DNA of 8,138 nucleotides from Alphaproteobacteria bacterium (lineage in GTDB: Bacteria; Pseudomonadota; Alphaproteobacteria; Sphingomonadales; Sphingomonadaceae), in NCBI GenBank assembly GCA_018828205.1, contig JAHJWA010000195.1, positions 1-8,138 on the forward strand, written 5' to 3'. Shown here one piece after another: positions 6,460 to 8,138 of this stretch. How positions within the stretch are numbered: the stretch's first letter is position 1; each line of letters opens with the position of its first letter. The position numbers and the translations under genes were made by a program. Under the pieces are notes generated by a model. It was not told where the DNA came from. It searched no databases and saw only the letters and a program-made list of their open reading frames with translations.

Positions 6460-7131
6460 ATGATCGCGCGCCTCGCCAGTTTTCTCGTCAAGCTCATCGT
6501 CGGTCTCGTCGCGCTGAGCCTGGCGCTGACGATCCTCTACAAATTCGTCCCCGTGCCGGTCACCGCTACCATGCTGATGGACGAGAACGGAATCACCAAG
6601 GATTGGGAGCCGCTCGCGGATATCGACCGCGACCTGGTCCGCGCGGTGATCGCGGCGGAGGACGGCAAGTTCTGCAGCCACGACGGCTTCGACCGCGAGG
6701 CGATCGAGACCGCGATCCGCAGGAATGCGGAAGGCGGCCGGATCCGCGGCGGCTCGACCATCAGCCAGCAGACCGCCAAGAACGTGTTCCTGTGGCAGGG
6801 CGGCGGTTTTGCGCGCAAGGGTGTCGAAGCCTGGTTCACGCTGCTGATCGAGCAGGTCTGGGGCAAAAGGCGGATCATGGAGGTCTATCTCAACGTCGCC
6901 GAGACGGGAATCGGCACCTATGGCGCCGAAGCCGGAGCGCAGCGCTATTTCAGCAAGTCCGCTGCCGATCTCTCGGCGCTGGAAGCGGCGCGAATGGCGG
7001 CCGCGCTGCCGCTGCCCAAGCAGCGGTCCGTCACCAACCCTTCGGGCTGGCTGCGCGGCTACGGCAACACCATCTCGGCGCGGATCGGCGTTGTCACGCG
7101 TGACGGGCTCGACGCCTGCGTCTACCAGTAA
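6460..7131 (+). CDS. mtgA: Monofunctional biosynthetic peptidoglycan glycosyltransferase
   Basis: The 223-residue product is a GT51 enzyme that polymerises lipid II into glycan strands, without a transpeptidase domain. One N-terminal membrane anchor is visible at about residues 8-27, placing the catalytic domain in the periplasm. The GT51 motifs appear in order: AAEDGKFCSHDGFD (65-78) with catalytic E67, GGSTISQQTAKNVFL (97-111), RKGVEAWFTLLIE (119-131) containing the second conserved glutamate region, and KRRIMEVYLNVAETG (136-150), followed by YGAEAGAQRYF. The length is typical for MtgA. No Shine-Dalgarno sequence precedes the ATG. A weak TTGCAC/TAACCG pair (6425-6430, 6448-6453) with 17-bp spacing would start transcription almost at the ATG, so a leaderless message is possible but unproven. 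The CDF transporter gene follows after 5 bp, indicating one transcript. Confidence 0.95.
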   Translation: MIARLASFLVKLIVGLVALSLALTILYKFVPVPVTATMLMDENGITKDWEPLADIDRDLVRAVIAAEDGKFCSHDGFDREAIETAIRRNAEGGRIRGGSTISQQTAKNVFLWQGGGFARKGVEAWFTLLIEQVWGKRRIMEVYLNVAETGIGTYGAEAGAQRYFSKSAADLSALEAARMAAALPLPKQRSVTNPSGWLRGYGNTISARIGVVTRDGLDACVYQ

Positions 7132-7136
7132 CGCGC

Positions 7137-8057
7137 ATGGGCCCCGGTCACTCGCACAGCCACCAGCACGAGGCTGGTCATGGGCACAGCCACGCCCCTG
7201 CCGATTTCGGCAACGCCTTCCTCATCGGCATCGTCCTCAACACCGCATTCGTCGCGGTCGAGGCGACCTATGGCTGGCTCTCGGGCTCGATGGCGCTGAT
7301 CGCCGATGCGGGTCACAATCTTTCCGATGTGCTCGCGCTGATGCTCGCCTGGGCGGCAAGCGTGGCAGCCAAGCGTCCGGCGACCGAGCGCTTCACCTAT
7401 GGCTACAAGAGCTCGACCATCCTCGCCGCGCTCGCCAATGCGGCGCTGCTGCTGATCGCGGTGGGGGCGATCCTCTACGAAACGGTCGCCCGCATGGCCG
7501 ACCCCGCCCCGGTCGAAGGCATGACCATGGTGGTGATTGCCGGGATCGGGATCGTCATCAACACCGGCACCGCGCTGCTGTTCCTGCGCGGCCGCGCCGA
7601 CGACCTCAACATCCGCGGCGCCTTCCTGCATATGGCCGCCGATGCGCTGGTGAGCCTGGGCGTGGTGATCGCCGGGCTGGCGATCCTGTGGAGCGGCGCG
7701 CTGTGGATCGATCCGGCGGTGAGCCTGGTGATCGTGCTGGTGATCGCCTGGGGAACCTGGAGCCTTTTGAAGGACAGCCTCAAGATGAGCCTGCAGGCGG
7801 TGCCCCCGGGGATTTCGGAGAGCGCAGTGCGCGGCTATCTCGCCGGGCTGCCCGGGGTCGAGGCGGTCCACGATCTGCACATCTGGCCGATGAGCACCAC
7901 CGAGACCGCGCTGACCGCGCATCTGGTGATGCCCGGCGGCCATCCCGGCGACGCGTTCCTGCGCGAGATCGCCGGGGAGCTCGAGCATCACCACCGCATC
8001 GGCCATGCGACCGTGCAGGTGGAGATCAGCCGCGAGGATTGTCCTGGGGGATGTTGA
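7137..8057 (+). CDS. Cation diffusion facilitator family transporter, zinc-type (CzcD/ZitB-like)
   Basis: The 306-residue product exports divalent metal, probably zinc, from the cytoplasm in exchange for protons. It begins with a histidine-rich tail (GHSHSHQHEAGHGHSHA, residues 4-20). About six membrane segments follow between residues 25 and 210. The transport site is HxxxD in segment 2 (H60, D64 in ADAGHNLSD) and HxxxD in segment 5 (H165, D169 in HMAADALVSLG), the four-ligand arrangement of zinc CDFs. A cytoplasmic domain (about 212-298) has VHDLHIWPMS and HATVQVE, typical of the family. The chain ends in DCPGGC, so C302 and C306 form a C-x3-C tail that could bind metal. The gene starts 5 bp after mtgA with no visible ribosome binding site, suggesting translation coupled to mtgA. 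No metal-responsive regulator gene is in view. Confidence 0.93.
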   Translation: MGPGHSHSHQHEAGHGHSHAPADFGNAFLIGIVLNTAFVAVEATYGWLSGSMALIADAGHNLSDVLALMLAWAASVAAKRPATERFTYGYKSSTILAALANAALLLIAVGAILYETVARMADPAPVEGMTMVVIAGIGIVINTGTALLFLRGRADDLNIRGAFLHMAADALVSLGVVIAGLAILWSGALWIDPAVSLVIVLVIAWGTWSLLKDSLKMSLQAVPPGISESAVRGYLAGLPGVEAVHDLHIWPMSTTETALTAHLVMPGGHPGDAFLREIAGELEHHHRIGHATVQVEISREDCPGGC

Positions 8058-8138
8058 CGGTTGGCACCGCGGCTATGGCTGGCGGCGAGCCCAGCGCTCC
8101 GTGATCCAAAGAAAGGAAATCTGTCCTCCGAGCAGGTC
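8058..8138. other. Downstream intergenic sequence, no gene recognised
   Basis: The 81 bp after the CDF stop hold no convincing reading frame, tRNA or hairpin plus T-tract terminator. A purine-rich AAAGAAAGGAAA at about 8107-8118 could be a ribosome binding site for a gene beyond the right edge, but no start codon follows it closely inside the window. Confidence 0.4.

Noticed and set aside
7137..7196. Short GHSHSH-type repeats at the start of the CDF gene as a DNA repeat element
   Set aside because: The repetition comes from His-rich coding sequence typical of CDF N-termini and is not a separate element.
6920..8104. 394-codon + strand open frame overlapping mtgA and the CDF gene
   Set aside because: It is out of frame with two well-supported genes, and its R/P/G-rich sequence lacks motifs.

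Overview
The window is high-GC DNA that reads as ordinary chromosomal core sequence from an alphaproteobacterium, most likely Sphingomonadales (Erythrobacteraceae or Sphingomonadaceae). This is inferred from a ChpT-type histidine phosphotransferase (part of the alphaproteobacterial CckA-ChpT-CtrA relay), an alphaproteobacterial-type RpoH, a class A RNase P RNA, and strong G/C third-position use. I see no phage, transposon, CRISPR array, plasmid module or defence locus. No undescribed multi-gene system stands out. The points worth a second look are small.

Layout, left to right. The C-terminal part of a TesB-like acyl-CoA thioesterase enters from the left edge on + (1-458). It converges on a minus-strand block. 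In the direction of transcription this block is an M67/JAMM metallopeptidase (3517-3116), chpT (3083-2424), an Amidase_2 N-acetylmuramoyl-L-alanine amidase (2427-1669), a secreted protein with two TonB-C-like domains (1655-984), then rnpB (about 933-484). The four coding genes are separated by 32 bp, a 4-bp overlap and 13 bp, so they could be one operon. rnpB has its own well-formed promoter.

At about 3517/3537 the M67 gene and an RluD-type pseudouridine synthase (3537-4481, +) diverge with start codons only about 20 bp apart. The heat-shock sigma factor gene rpoH follows (4605-5510, +), after a 123-bp gap holding a candidate promoter and leader. A strong hairpin/T-tract terminator ends rpoH and separates it from a convergent SDR oxidoreductase (6351-5605, -). 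A 108-bp divergent intergenic region follows, then the monofunctional peptidoglycan glycosyltransferase mtgA (6460-7131, +). Five bases after mtgA comes a zinc-type cation diffusion facilitator (7137-8057, +). The last 81 bp hold no recognisable gene.

Functionally, the window mixes envelope maintenance (amidase, MtgA, TonB-C-like secreted protein, metal efflux), cell-cycle signalling (ChpT), RNA maturation (RNase P RNA, RluD) and stress transcription (RpoH). Three start choices differ from the longest reading frame: GTG for the amidase, TTG for the TonB-C protein and GTG for rpoH. There is no stretch over 300 bp without a gene or RNA.
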